Shown here piece after piece: positions 6,101 to 6,149 of a stretch of 6,149 nt of DNA; positions within the stretch are counted from its first letter, which is position 1; every line of letters begins with the position of its first letter. The stretch is from contig CALLZQ010000667.1 in NCBI GenBank assembly GCA_937858255.1, positions 1 through 6,149 on the forward strand, given 5' to 3'. This DNA comes from an uncultured Tabrizicola sp. (GTDB taxonomy: Bacteria; Pseudomonadota; Alphaproteobacteria; Rhodobacterales; Rhodobacteraceae). The notes beneath the pieces are model-generated. The model did not search any database. It saw only the letters and a program-made list of their open reading frames with translations, and was not told the DNA's origin. Both the position numbers and the translations under genes were made by a program.

Positions 6101-6112
6101 ATCTGATCAAAT
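6101..6112. promoter_or_regulatory. Second copy of the TGATCA operator, upstream of the regulator's own promoter
   Basis: On the minus strand the site reads ATTTGATCAGAT, matching 11 of 12 bases of the site at the aminotransferase promoter. It is a dyad around TGATCA with one mismatched pair. A second, overlapping dyad, CTGAT-TTG-ATCAG, spans 6103-6115. Its place next to the -35 box suggests autoregulation. Confidence 0.6.
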
Positions 6113-6149
6113 CAGGTTCTCATATTCAAAGCCCAGAACATCGCCCTGC
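6107..6149 (-). CDS. Possible C-terminal tail of an upstream minus-strand gene (partial)
   Basis: Reading in from the right edge, the minus strand encodes QGDVLGFEYENLI followed by TGA at 6107-6109. Codon choice (CAG, GGC, CTG, GAG, AAC) fits the neighbouring genes. Fourteen codons are too few to identify a family or to prove coding. If real, the gene ends inside the regulator's operator, 90 bp upstream of the regulator start, and lies on the same strand. Confidence 0.35.
   Translation of the reverse strand, partial: QGDVLGFEYENLI

Overview
The window looks like a piece of chromosome from a high-GC alphaproteobacterium, most likely Rhodobacteraceae/Paracoccaceae (a Rhodobacter or Paracoccus relative). 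This rests on GC content (about 68% in a sampled line of the coding sequence), codon choice (GCC, GGC, CTG, GCG) and the family character of the proteins. It is an inference; no marker gene is present.

Left block (1-2767, all minus strand): a cysteine synthase (cysK-like, 344 aa) is followed by an MscS-superfamily mechanosensitive channel with an N-terminal DUF3772-type periplasmic region. The channel is cut by the window's left edge. The two genes overlap by the four bases ATGA, so they are almost certainly one translationally coupled transcript.

Middle (2768-3812): a long non-coding stretch lies upstream of cysK, followed by a lower-GC patch (about 47% in a sampled line). The patch holds one plus-strand gene for a small protein with an N-terminal membrane helix and a polar, helical tail. 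That gene appears split by a +1 frameshift near an AAAA run at 3376-3379. Two hairpins between it and the converging aminotransferase gene look like terminators.

Right block (3813-6149, all minus strand): a GntR-family regulator of the FCD subgroup lies upstream of a class III PLP aminotransferase that closely resembles the putrescine/diamine-pyruvate transaminase SpuC. Each gene has its own sigma70-like promoter. Immediately upstream of both -35 boxes is a near-identical dyad, ATTTGATCAAAT or ATTTGATCAGAT. The simplest reading is that the regulator controls itself and the aminotransferase through this site. At the right edge, a 13-residue tail of another minus-strand reading frame ends inside the regulator's operator.

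No RNA genes, CRISPR arrays, insertion sequences or phage genes were recognised. The most interesting items are the duplicated operator/promoter module, the frameshifted low-GC gene, the cysK-channel coupling, and an inverted repeat that covers the cysK ribosome-binding site.
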